From NCBI GenBank assembly GCA_021802745.1, contig JAJZRK010000074.1, forward strand, positions 1 to 13,881: DNA of 13,881 nucleotides. The letters are read 5' to 3'. The notes beneath the pieces were generated by a model. That model was given only the letters and a program-made list of their open reading frames with translations. It had not been told where the DNA came from and ran no database searches. The stretch is from a bacterium. GTDB taxonomy: Bacteria > Gemmatimonadota > Gemmatimonadetes > Gemmatimonadales > Gemmatimonadaceae. Shown one piece after another: positions 7,001-13,731 of this stretch (position 1 is the first letter of the stretch; the number at the start of each line of letters is the position of its first letter). The position numbers and the translations under genes were made by a program.

Positions 7001-9604
7001 GTGAGCGACGCTGTGCGCTTTTGTCCGTCGTGTGCTGCCGAGGTCCCGTCGGGTGCACCCTCGTGCCCGAGGTGCGGAGCCATCTCCAGCCCGCCGAGCT
7101 CGGATCCCGCCGACGTCGAGGACATCGCACGCCGTCTGACGGCGGTCGTCGGGTCGCGATACGTGATCGAGCGCACGCTGGGGCGCGGCGGCATGTCGAC
7201 CGTCTTCCTCGCGAACGACCTCCGCCATCACCGGGAAGTCGCCATCAAGGTGCTGCTCCCCGAGCTGTCGCCGGTGCTCGGCCCCGATCGGTTTCTGCGC
7301 GAGATCGAGATCGCGGCGCAGCTGAATCACCCGCATATCGTGCCACTCTACGACTCGGGGGAGGCCGACGGGCTGCTCTTCTACGTGATGCCGTACGTGG
7401 AGGGCGCCTCCCTCCGCAACCGCATGGCGCGGGAAGGCGGGCTTCCGATCGCGGACGCGGTGCAGATTGCCCGGGAGGTCGCCGACGCCCTGGCGTACGC
7501 GCATGAGCATGGCGTGGTGCATCGGGACATCAAGCCCGAGAACATCCTGCTGACGCACCACCACGCGACGGTGGCGGACTTTGGTGTCGCACGCGCCATC
7601 CATGCGACGTTCACGTCGGCCCCGACGACGACGAGCGGCGTCACGCTCGGCACGCCGCATTACATGAGTCCGGAGCAGGCCGAGTCGTCGCCGACGGTGG
7701 ATCATCGCACGGACGTATACGCGCTGGGGTGCACGCTGTTCGAGATGCTCACCGGGCACCCGCCATTTGCCGGGCCGGGCACCGTCGCGATTCTCGCGCA
7801 GCACCTCGGCGAACCGGTGCCGCGGCCGAGTGCCCTGCGCGCGGCCGTGCCCCCGGAACTCGACCGCGTGGTGGCGCGCGCCATGGCCAAGTCGCCTGAC
7901 GACCGGTTCGCGACGGCGAGCGAGATGAGCATGGCACTTTCGGCGATCGCCGCGGCGACTGGAGCCGGCGCCGTTGCGTCCTCGGCATCCCTGGGCAGGC
8001 GGCTCGGGTGGCGAGCGGCGGCCGCCGTCCTGTCGCTCGTCGCGATTGCCGGCATCGCGCAGTACGCCACCCGTGGTCGGCAGGCGGCCGCACCGGCGCC
8101 TCGCGCCACGCTGCGGGTGGTGGTGCGCCCCTTCGACGATCGCGGCGCCGGGCTACGGGAGGTGGCCGACCGGCTGACGGAGTCGTTGACCGAACAACTG
8201 CTGGCGATCCCCGCCCTGCAGCCGACGTCGAGTGCGGCGGCCGCCGACATGCGCGGCGCGCCGCTCGACAGCCTCGCGGCGCGGTTCAACCCCGATCGCA
8301 TCATCACCGGGCAGGTGGAGCCGGCAGGGACCGACAGCATTCGAATCGTGGCGCAGATCGTTGACCCGAAGACGCTGGGCGCGCTGGGCAGCGACAGTCT
8401 CGTGGTCAACCGGCGCGCCGAGGGTCCCGTGGCGGCGCGGGCTCACTTCGGCAAGTTCGTCCGGGGCAGGCTCTGGGCCACGCTCGAGGAATCACAGCGG
8501 CGCGCGCGCGTCAAGGACTCCGTCGCGTGGCGGATGCTGCGCGATGCCGACGAGCGCGTACGGGCGGCGAGAATGGCGGTCTTGTCACGCCTCGACCAGA
8601 ACGGATTCGAGTCACTGCGCCTGGCCGACTCGCTGCTCGCGGCGGCCCATGCACGCGACAAGGACAGCGACCTGCTGCGGGTGGCGCGGGCGCGCCTTTC
8701 GGAGCAGCGAGCGTTCCTCGTGGAGTGGCTCGTCCAACAGATGCCGGTCACGCCACCGAACCTCCCCAACCCGGCATTGGAGCGGCGGCGGGCCCTGGCG
8801 ATTCTCGACCCGCTCATCGCAAGCCATCGCGGTCCCGCGGACGCGTTTGCCCTCCGCGGCATCGTCAAGCGCGGACTCTTCCGGAACATTCTCGAGGATA
8901 CGCTCCTCAGTTCCGCGGTTGCCGACCACAAGTCGGCGACCGAACTCGACATGCATCGCGCGTCGGCATGGTCGGAGCTGGCCGACGCCCAGCGCGAGAC
9001 GGGGCTTTTCAACGACGCCCTATTCAGCATCCGGCGCGCATTTGAGGAGGACGTTTTTCAGCAGTCCACCGCGACGCTGCTGCGGAGTCGCTTTGACGCG
9101 GCCCTCCGCGCGGCGCGGTTTGACATCGCCGAGCCCGCGTGCGAGGACTGGATGGCCCTCGCCAGCGCCGACGAACGCCTGATCGACTGCGAGTTGCAGT
9201 TATGGAGCCGCATGCGCTCTGACGAGCGCACGGCCCGCCGGGCCCTGGCGCGCCGCGACTCTCTGGCGTCATCGGGCGACTCGACGTCGCTCAACGCCGC
9301 CCTGCGAACGCTGTGGGTCGCGCAGCTCCTCTCACGTGCCGGCATGCGCGCCCGCGCCGACTCCCTTGCGCAAACGGCCATCGCCAACCCGCCACGCGGC
9401 TGGCGTGTGCGACTCGGCGAGGAAGAGGCCTATCTGCGCGTCCTGCGGGGCGACCTGAATGGCGCGGTGGAGCTTATCGTCCGACTGCGCGCGCACGACC
9501 CCACGATCAGCCACCGCATCGCGGCGTTGCCGTGGTTCAAGCCGGTGGCCGGGGACGCGCGACTCACCGCGCCCATCCAGCACGCAGCTACGCCTGGTCG
9601 CTGA
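7001..9604 (+). CDS. Membrane-anchored Ser/Thr protein kinase with zinc ribbon and TolB-like/TPR-like outer region
   Basis: A Hanks-type protein kinase of 867 residues that phosphorylates unknown Ser/Thr substrates. Domain order: an N-terminal zinc ribbon with Cys8/Cys11 and Cys22/Cys25 (CPSC...CPRC); a kinase domain at about 54-312 with the Gly-rich loop LGRGGMSTV (60-68), Lys83 in VAIKVL, Glu101 in helix C, HRDIKPEN at 174-181, DFG at 193-195 and SPE at 223-225; a membrane helix around 338-356; then a TolB/FlgO-like segment at about 370-465 (TLRVVVRPFDDRG, DRIITGQVEP). A long alpha-helical, TPR-like region follows to the end, for example ASAWSELADAQRETGLFNDA. All catalytic residues are present, so activity is expected. 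The GTG start at 7001 is supported by GGGGGG at 6991-6996. Its 3' end overlaps the opposite-strand small gene by 17 bp. Confidence 0.95.
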   Translation: MSDAVRFCPSCAAEVPSGAPSCPRCGAISSPPSSDPADVEDIARRLTAVVGSRYVIERTLGRGGMSTVFLANDLRHHREVAIKVLLPELSPVLGPDRFLREIEIAAQLNHPHIVPLYDSGEADGLLFYVMPYVEGASLRNRMAREGGLPIADAVQIAREVADALAYAHEHGVVHRDIKPENILLTHHHATVADFGVARAIHATFTSAPTTTSGVTLGTPHYMSPEQAESSPTVDHRTDVYALGCTLFEMLTGHPPFAGPGTVAILAQHLGEPVPRPSALRAAVPPELDRVVARAMAKSPDDRFATASEMSMALSAIAAATGAGAVASSASLGRRLGWRAAAAVLSLVAIAGIAQYATRGRQAAAPAPRATLRVVVRPFDDRGAGLREVADRLTESLTEQLLAIPALQPTSSAAAADMRGAPLDSLAARFNPDRIITGQVEPAGTDSIRIVAQIVDPKTLGALGSDSLVVNRRAEGPVAARAHFGKFVRGRLWATLEESQRRARVKDSVAWRMLRDADERVRAARMAVLSRLDQNGFESLRLADSLLAAAHARDKDSDLLRVARARLSEQRAFLVEWLVQQMPVTPPNLPNPALERRRALAILDPLIASHRGPADAFALRGIVKRGLFRNILEDTLLSSAVADHKSATELDMHRASAWSELADAQRETGLFNDALFSIRRAFEEDVFQQSTATLLRSRFDAALRAARFDIAEPACEDWMALASADERLIDCELQLWSRMRSDERTARRALARRDSLASSGDSTSLNAALRTLWVAQLLSRAGMRARADSLAQTAIANPPRGWRVRLGEEEAYLRVLRGDLNGAVELIVRLRAHDPTISHRIAALPWFKPVAGDARLTAPIQHAATPGR

Positions 9605-9941
9605 CGATCAGGTCCTGCGGCCCCAAGGGCCTGAAGTGTGACATGGCCTCGCCACGCGAGCGGCAGATCACAAATGGGAGCTTGTCGTCGAGGACATCGG
9701 ACACGGCCATCAGGTACGCGACGCGCGCGATGATCTCGGCCCGCTGGGGCGAAACGCTCAGGAGCCCGCGCTCGAAGGGGTAGCTCGCGAAGAACGTCCT
9801 GATCGCATCGATGTCATTGTCCTGCGCACCCAGCACCTTCGTCTCGGCGCACGGATCAGCACCGCAAGAATGCGACTTCAGCGGCGACGACATGCATTGC
9901 ATGCCAGTGGCGGTCATGATGCAAATGGGATCGGCGGGCAC
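9588..9941 (-). CDS. Small Cys-containing protein of unknown function
   Basis: I do not recognise this family. The preferred product has 117 residues from a GTG start and no signal peptide or membrane segment. The first 31 residues hold four cysteines (7, 16, 26, 31), including the Cys26-GADP-Cys31 pair, and a fifth is at 93. The remainder looks folded and helical (DIDAIRTFFASYPFERGLL, then RAEIIARVAYLMAVSDVLDD). An open frame continues upstream to 10196, but that part is Pro/Arg/Gly-rich and overlaps the deacylase gene. AGGAGG four bases before the GTG marks the likely start; ATG 9917 is the next alternative. The last codons overlap the kinase 3' end on the other strand by 17 bp. It follows the iron operon on the same strand after 116 bp, with its own promoter candidate, so it need not belong to that operon. 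Confidence 0.62.
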   Translation of the reverse strand: MPADPICIMTATGMQCMSSPLKSHSCGADPCAETKVLGAQDNDIDAIRTFFASYPFERGLLSVSPQRAEIIARVAYLMAVSDVLDDKLPFVICRSRGEAMSHFRPLGPQDLIVSDQA

Positions 9942-9945
9942 GATT

Positions 9946-9951
9946 CCTCCT
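9946..9951 (-). promoter_or_regulatory. Ribosome binding site that sets the start of the small Cys-containing protein
   Basis: A perfect AGGAGG on the minus strand, followed by AATC and then GTG at 9941-9939. It is the strongest Shine-Dalgarno in the local frame and argues for the short 117-residue product rather than the long open frame. Confidence 0.7.
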
Positions 9952-10025
9952 GGCGCATGGTGGGGTAGCCTTCGTCGGCTGGACGGACCAGGGCACGCGT
10001 GCATTTCAGGGGGCCACGTGCGCCT

Positions 10026-10053
10026 ACAATACAACGTCCCGGCAAATGCGCAA
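10026..10053 (-). promoter_or_regulatory. Candidate promoter for the small Cys-containing protein
   Basis: On the minus strand TTGCGC (10053-10048) is followed after 16 bases by TATTGT (10031-10026), which matches four of six -10 positions. The predicted transcript would start near 10018 and carry a leader of about 75 bases. This lies just past the deacylase stop codon at 10058, so it could give expression independent of the iron operon. Confidence 0.35.
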
Positions 10054-10057
10054 CGGG

Positions 10058-10552
10058 CTATGGACGGAGCGCCGGTACATCCACCAGCCGGTACGCGTGC
10101 CCCGTCGCCACCAGGAATCGTTCCGCTGCGTCGTGCGGCACCGAAAGTGTGGCCGTGTTCACGAGCGGGTGGCAGTGGAAGGCGTTGGCGGCCCAAATGT
10201 CGCGGTCAATGAACACCTCCACCGCGTGCGCCGGGTCGTTCACGAGCGCCAGCAGCGAGACGCAGCCCGGTGCGATGCCGAGGCAGCGCTGCAGGCGGTC
10301 GGCAGAGCCAAAGCTGGGGCGTTCGAAGCCGGTGCTTGCCGCGAGCGCGCGGAGATCCACGGGCTTGGTTGCGCCAACGACCACCAGCGCCTGCCGGCTT
10401 CCCTTCTTGTCGCGCAGGAAGAGGTTCTTGGTCGGCACGCCGCCGAGCGGCGGCACGAGCTTCTCGACCTCTTCTATCGTAAAGACGGGCGGATGGTCCA
10501 CCCGTTCGCACACGACACCGTGCTCGGCGAGAAACGCGAACAGGTCAGCCAT
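10058..10552 (-). CDS. proX: ProX-type aminoacyl-tRNA deacylase (YbaK / prolyl-tRNA editing domain family)
   Basis: A trans-acting proofreading enzyme that hydrolyses mischarged tRNA; ProX members typically clear Ala-tRNA(Pro). It is 164 residues, the normal length for a single-domain member. Family features in order: FAFLAEHGVVCERVDHPPVF (6-24 region), TKNLFLRDKKG at 41-51 with the conserved Lys42, a central beta core (ALVVVG), SFGSADRLQRCLGIAPGCVS at 80-99, NDPAHAVEVFID, and the C-terminal FHCHPLVNTATLS motif at 125-137. The choice of ProX over YbaK rests on this overall pattern and is not certain; a Cys-tRNA(Pro) role remains possible. The ATG at 10552 overlaps the 3' end of the preceding 54-codon membrane gene by 8 bp, so it is the last gene of the feo operon. 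An in-frame upstream ATG would add 39 Arg/Trp-rich residues and is unlikely. Confidence 0.9.
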   Translation of the reverse strand: MADLFAFLAEHGVVCERVDHPPVFTIEEVEKLVPPLGGVPTKNLFLRDKKGSRQALVVVGATKPVDLRALAASTGFERPSFGSADRLQRCLGIAPGCVSLLALVNDPAHAVEVFIDRDIWAANAFHCHPLVNTATLSVPHDAAERFLVATGHAYRLVDVPALRP

Positions 10553-10709
10553 CGGCGGGCGGACTGCCTTCGGTGCGCTTCGGCGCCCGGCCCAGCCCGA
10601 CCAGCACCGGCTTCGGGTGCTTCCGGCGGCGACGCCGCCACACGAGAAACGCCACGGCGCCCACCGCAAGCGCCGCCACCACGGCGTCCTGCCAGCCCAG
10701 CCCCGTCAT
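10545..10709 (-). CDS. Small single-helix membrane protein coupled to FeoB (FeoB-associated-like, no Cys tail)
   Basis: A 54-residue protein beginning MTGLGWQDAVVAALAVGAVA. A WQD start and a single hydrophobic helix (about 8-24) are followed by a strongly basic block RRRRRK at 25-30, which predicts the N-terminus outside and a cytoplasmic tail ending in Gly/Pro-rich sequence. The WQD-x-helix-basic layout and the position directly after feoB match the short FeoB-associated membrane proteins known from other bacteria. Those usually end in a run of Cys; this one has no Cys at all. The ATG overlaps the feoB stop by 4 bp (ATGA) and the stop overlaps the proX start by 8 bp, so it is almost certainly translated as part of the operon. 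Function in Fe(II) uptake is inferred only from position and shape. Confidence 0.75.
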   Translation of the reverse strand: MTGLGWQDAVVAALAVGAVAFLVWRRRRRKHPKPVLVGLGRAPKRTEGSPPADG

Positions 10710-12889
10710 GCGCCGTAGCCGAGCAGGCGTCCGCCCTGGTACACGGCGAACGACGCGAGATATGCCATCACGTTCATCAGCACGAGCATGAAGATGGGCC
10801 ATCGCCACGAGTTGGTCTCGCGCCGCACGACCGCCAGCGTGGACATGCACTGGCAGGCGAGCACGTAGAAGACCATCAGGCTCAGCCCGGTGAGCGGCGT
10901 GTACGCACGCAGCCCGGTGCGCGTATCCATGGCCTCGCGCAGGCTCTTGCGCAGCGGCTGCACGTCGCGCCCCCCGCTCTCGAGGTTGAAGACGGTCGCC
11001 ATCGTCGAGACCATCACCTCGCGCGCCGCCAGCGACGTGATGAGCCCGATGCCGATGCGCCAGTCGAAGCCGAGCGGCGCGATGGCCGGTTCGATGAGCT
11101 TGCCAGCCTGGCCGGCGAAGGAATGCTCCAGCGCGGCCGACGCGATGTGCCGATCGAGCACCGCGACGCGGGCGGTGTCCGCCGCCTCCACGGCCACCGC
11201 GCGCTCGGCCTGGAACGCGAGTTCCATCTTGCCGCCGCGCGGATAGCTCGCCAGGAACCAGAGCACCACGGTGATGGCAAGGATCACGGTGCCCGCGTTG
11301 CGCGTGAAGAGCACGCTGCGCTCGCGCACCGTGGTGAGCACCGACCGCCACGCCGGCATCCGGTACGGGGGCAGCTCCATCACGTACAGCGGCATGCCCC
11401 CGGCCAGCACCGTGCGCTTGAGCGCCCAGGCGACCGCGATCGCCGCGAGAATGCCAAGGAAGTACATCGAGAAGAGCGTAAGTCCCGGCAGCGTGACAAA
11501 GCCCACCCAACGGTTCGGCACGAACGCGCCGATGAGCAGCGCATAGACCGGCAGGCGGGCGCTGCACGACATGAAGGGCGCGATCATGATGGTCGCGAAC
11601 CGGTCGCGCCGGTTGTCAATGCTGCGCGTCGCCATGATGCCGGGAATGGCGCAGGCGAACGACGAGAGCAGCGGGATGAACGACCGGCCGGAGAGCCCCA
11701 CGCGCGACATCACACGGTCCATGATGAAGGCGGCGCGCGCCATGTATCCGCTGTCCTCGAGTATGGAGAGGAACAGGAAGAGGATCGCAATCTGCGGCAC
11801 GAAAGTGAGCGTCGTGCCGACGCCGGCAATCACGCCGTTCACCACCAGCGAGCGCAGCGGGCCGTCGGCCATCACCGAGCCGACCGCGTTGCCCACCCCG
11901 GTCATGCCCCAGTCAATCAGGTTCATGATCGGCTGCGCCCACGCGAAGACGGACTGGAAGACCGCCCCCATCAGCACGACGAAGATGATCGGGCCGAAGA
12001 TGCGGTGCGTGAGCACCCGGTCAATGGCCTCGCGCCGGGCGTCCTTGCGCGGGCCCACCGGCGCGTTGACCGCCTCGGCGACGAGGGTGGTGATGGCCTG
12101 ATACCGCCCCGCCACGTCGCCCGCTCGCCAGGCGGGCGAAAACTCGTCGAGGCGGCGCGCGAGCAGGTGGGCGTCGGAGAGCACGGGCGCCGGCACATGG
12201 CGCTCGAGGGCGTCGTCATCGCCATTGTCGAGCAGCATCGCGATGGCGAGGTCGCGGCGCGCGCGATCGGGGAGCGCCTCCCGCCGCGGCAGCCGCTGCT
12301 CCAGACGCTCGATGACGCGCTGCAGGTGCGCGGGCCACTCGCGGAAATGGCGCGTGGTCGGCTCGACGTCGCGCACCATCAGCTCGCGGAGGCGATCGAG
12401 GCCCTCGCCCTTGACCGCCGAGATCCCGATGACCGGCACGCCAAGTTGACGCTCGAGCGCGTCCGTCTCGATGCGCAGCCCCATCGCACGCGCCGCGTCC
12501 ATCATGTTGAGCGCGAGAATCACCGGTCGGCCCAACTCGATGACCTGCAGCGCGAGGTACAGGTGCCGGTCAAGATTGGTTGCGTCAACGACGAAGACGA
12601 TCAGCTCGGGGGGCGGCGTGTCCTGCTGCAAGCCGAGCAGGACATCGCGCACGACCATTTCGTCGGGGGAGGCCGGCTGGAGGCTGTAGCTCCCTGGCAG
12701 GTCAATGAGTTCGGCGCGCTGGCCGCCGGGCAGGTCGCAGAAGCCCAGTTTCTTCTCGACGGTCACCCCGGGGTAATTCGCGACCTTCTGGCGAAGCCCG
12801 GTGAGCGCGTTGAAGAGCGTGGACTTCCCGGCGTTCGGGTTGCCCAGGATGGCAATGCGGCGGGCGCGCGGCTTAGACGGGCGTGACAT
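10706..12889 (-). CDS. feoB: Ferrous iron transport protein B
   Basis: Inner-membrane Fe(II) importer with an N-terminal G-domain, 727 residues. G-motifs are complete: G1 GNPNAGKS at 16-23, G2 Thr43 in NYPGVTVE, G3 DLPG at 63-66, G4 NMMD at 128-131 and G5 SAVKG near 157. A helical linker follows, then the polytopic membrane part with the conserved cores FACAIPGIMATR and PFMSCSARLPVYALLIGAF, FTRNAGTVILAITVVLWFL, and the C-terminal YVLACQCMSTLAVVRRET. The two Cys-containing core segments are those proposed to lie along the metal path. The chosen ATG at 12889 lies inside the end of feoA (17-bp overlap); a TTG one codon earlier is the only other nearby start. The gene ends in an ATGA overlap with a small membrane protein gene. 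It is the main product of an operon under a DtxR-family regulator. Confidence 0.97.
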   Translation of the reverse strand: MSRPSKPRARRIAILGNPNAGKSTLFNALTGLRQKVANYPGVTVEKKLGFCDLPGGQRAELIDLPGSYSLQPASPDEMVVRDVLLGLQQDTPPPELIVFVVDATNLDRHLYLALQVIELGRPVILALNMMDAARAMGLRIETDALERQLGVPVIGISAVKGEGLDRLRELMVRDVEPTTRHFREWPAHLQRVIERLEQRLPRREALPDRARRDLAIAMLLDNGDDDALERHVPAPVLSDAHLLARRLDEFSPAWRAGDVAGRYQAITTLVAEAVNAPVGPRKDARREAIDRVLTHRIFGPIIFVVLMGAVFQSVFAWAQPIMNLIDWGMTGVGNAVGSVMADGPLRSLVVNGVIAGVGTTLTFVPQIAILFLFLSILEDSGYMARAAFIMDRVMSRVGLSGRSFIPLLSSFACAIPGIMATRSIDNRRDRFATIMIAPFMSCSARLPVYALLIGAFVPNRWVGFVTLPGLTLFSMYFLGILAAIAVAWALKRTVLAGGMPLYVMELPPYRMPAWRSVLTTVRERSVLFTRNAGTVILAITVVLWFLASYPRGGKMELAFQAERAVAVEAADTARVAVLDRHIASAALEHSFAGQAGKLIEPAIAPLGFDWRIGIGLITSLAAREVMVSTMATVFNLESGGRDVQPLRKSLREAMDTRTGLRAYTPLTGLSLMVFYVLACQCMSTLAVVRRETNSWRWPIFMLVLMNVMAYLASFAVYQGGRLLGYGA

Positions 12890-13133
12890 CAATCGCGCGG
12901 GCCTCGGAGCGGCGCAGGGAGAGGTGCACCCCGCGCGCGGCGATTTCCATTGGGTCGCCCAGGGGAGCGCGACGAATCATCTCGACTTCGGTGCCGGGAA
13001 TCAGCCCGAGTTCCATGAGCCGCCGGGCGATGGGCGGCGGGCAGTCCACGCTGGCAATCACCGCGCGCTCGCCCGCGGCGAGCCGGTCGAGCGAGCGCGA
13101 ACCCTGGTCCGATGGGGGGCGGCGCGTCGTCAT
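12873..13133 (-). CDS. feoA: Ferrous iron transport protein A
   Basis: A small cytoplasmic SH3-like protein, 86 residues, that supports FeoB-dependent Fe(II) uptake, probably by contacting FeoB at the inner membrane. The family pattern is clear: LAAGERAVIASVDCPPPIAR at 18-37, RLMELGLIPGTEVEMIRRAP at 38-57 (the MELGLxPGxxVE signature), and the closing strand DPMEIAARGVHLSLRRSEA. The ATG at 13133 overlaps the regulator stop by 4 bp (ATGA), and its own 3' end overlaps feoB by 17 bp. Production is therefore likely coupled to both neighbours. Its length is normal for a single-domain FeoA. Confidence 0.95.
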   Translation of the reverse strand: MTTRRPPSDQGSRSLDRLAAGERAVIASVDCPPPIARRLMELGLIPGTEVEMIRRAPLGDPMEIAARGVHLSLRRSEARAIDVTPV

Positions 13134-13681
13134 GCGCGCTGCGGGGCACGGCCGATCGCGGTGGTCAGCTCGTCGCGCAGGCAGGTGGCGCCGCAGAGGT
13201 CGCAGTCACCCGGCTCGTGCTCCTTGCACGACCGCGGGCTGTTGCGGTAGGCGTCACGGAACAGCGCAGCGGCCGGATGGCGCGAGCGGATGAAGGTCGT
13301 GAGGCGCAGGAGCTCGATGGACACTTCCGGGCTCACCAGATGCTCGATCATGCAGGCATCCTCCGTGGCCACGTCCTCATCCACGCCCAGGATCTCGGTG
13401 AGGAACATCGAGAGCACCCGCCGGCTCGACGCGGTACGGGACGCAAAGCCCGAGCCGTCGTCGGTCAGCTCCACGCAGCCGTAGCGTTCGTGGCGCACCA
13501 GGCCCCGCTTCTCGAGCGACCGGAGCATCGAGGTGACGCCGCTCTTCGAGACGCCCAGATGGTCGGCGATGTCACCCACGCGGGCGTGCCCTTTTTCCGC
13601 CTTGAGTTCTGCGACCGTCTGGAGATAGTGGGCCATGGAGTGCGAGACTTCCTTTTCGCCGTATCGCTTCCAGATTTCCAT
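13130..13681 (-). CDS. DtxR/MntR-family iron-responsive regulator with C-terminal Cys cluster
   Basis: A 183-residue transcription regulator expected to repress the feo operon when Fe(II) is plentiful. The winged helix-turn-helix (about 17-75) shows VGDIADHLGVSKSGVTSMLR and LEKRGLVRHERYGCVELTDDG. The dimerisation and metal domain carries EDACMIEHLVSPEV at 107-120. Aligned by eye to C. diphtheriae DtxR (offset 8), primary-site residues C102, E105 and H106 correspond to Cys110, Glu113 and His114, with His18 replacing M10. Ancillary residues H79, E83 and H98 become Arg87, Ser91 and Thr106. Cys rather than Glu at 110 favours Fe(II) over Mn(II). There is no SH3 domain; instead the tail has Cys152, Cys160, Cys163 and Cys167 (C-x7-C-x2-C-x3-C). 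The ATG at 13681 has GGGGAG close ahead. It is the first gene of the operon, with an ATGA overlap to feoA. Confidence 0.93.
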   Translation of the reverse strand: MEIWKRYGEKEVSHSMAHYLQTVAELKAEKGHARVGDIADHLGVSKSGVTSMLRSLEKRGLVRHERYGCVELTDDGSGFASRTASSRRVLSMFLTEILGVDEDVATEDACMIEHLVSPEVSIELLRLTTFIRSRHPAAALFRDAYRNSPRSCKEHEPGDCDLCGATCLRDELTTAIGRAPQRA

Positions 13682-13711
13682 CAGCTCCCCTGTGGTGCGG
13701 TGGCCTCAAGA

Positions 13712-13731
13712 CTGTTAAGGAACCTTAACAG
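13712..13731. promoter_or_regulatory. Perfect palindrome, likely operator of the iron regulator
   Basis: The arms CTGTTAAGG (13712-13720) and CCTTAACAG (13723-13731) are perfect reverse complements around a central AA. The TTAAGG/CCTTAA half-sites resemble DtxR/IdeR sites, which are built on TTAGG/CCTAA. The palindrome lies 30 bp ahead of the regulator start and overlaps the candidate -10 box, as expected for autoregulation and repression of feoAB. Confidence 0.78.

Noticed and set aside
6865..7194. 110-residue N-terminal extension of the amidase
   Set aside because: It overlaps the divergent kinase gene, whereas ATG 6864 has a strong ribosome site and begins a signal peptide.
4942..7506. 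Plus-strand open frame of 854 codons opposite the amidase
   Set aside because: It runs across the amidase, the divergent intergenic region and into the kinase gene in another frame. Its composition is Arg/Gly/Ala-rich and no family motif is present.
9942..10196. N-terminal extension of the small Cys-containing protein
   Set aside because: The extension is Pro/Arg/Gly-rich, overlaps the 3' part of proX, and is bypassed by AGGAGG before the GTG at 9941.
10710..11567. Minus-strand frame extending the 54-codon membrane protein upstream through feoB
   Set aside because: The upstream part is feoB read in another frame; only the last 54 codons, from the ATG overlapping the feoB stop, form a sensible protein.
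10046..12886. Plus-strand open frame of 946 codons opposite feoB and proX
   Set aside because: It is antisense to well-supported genes and reads as Arg/His/Asp-rich low-complexity protein with no recognisable motif. Long antisense frames are expected opposite GC-rich coding sequence.
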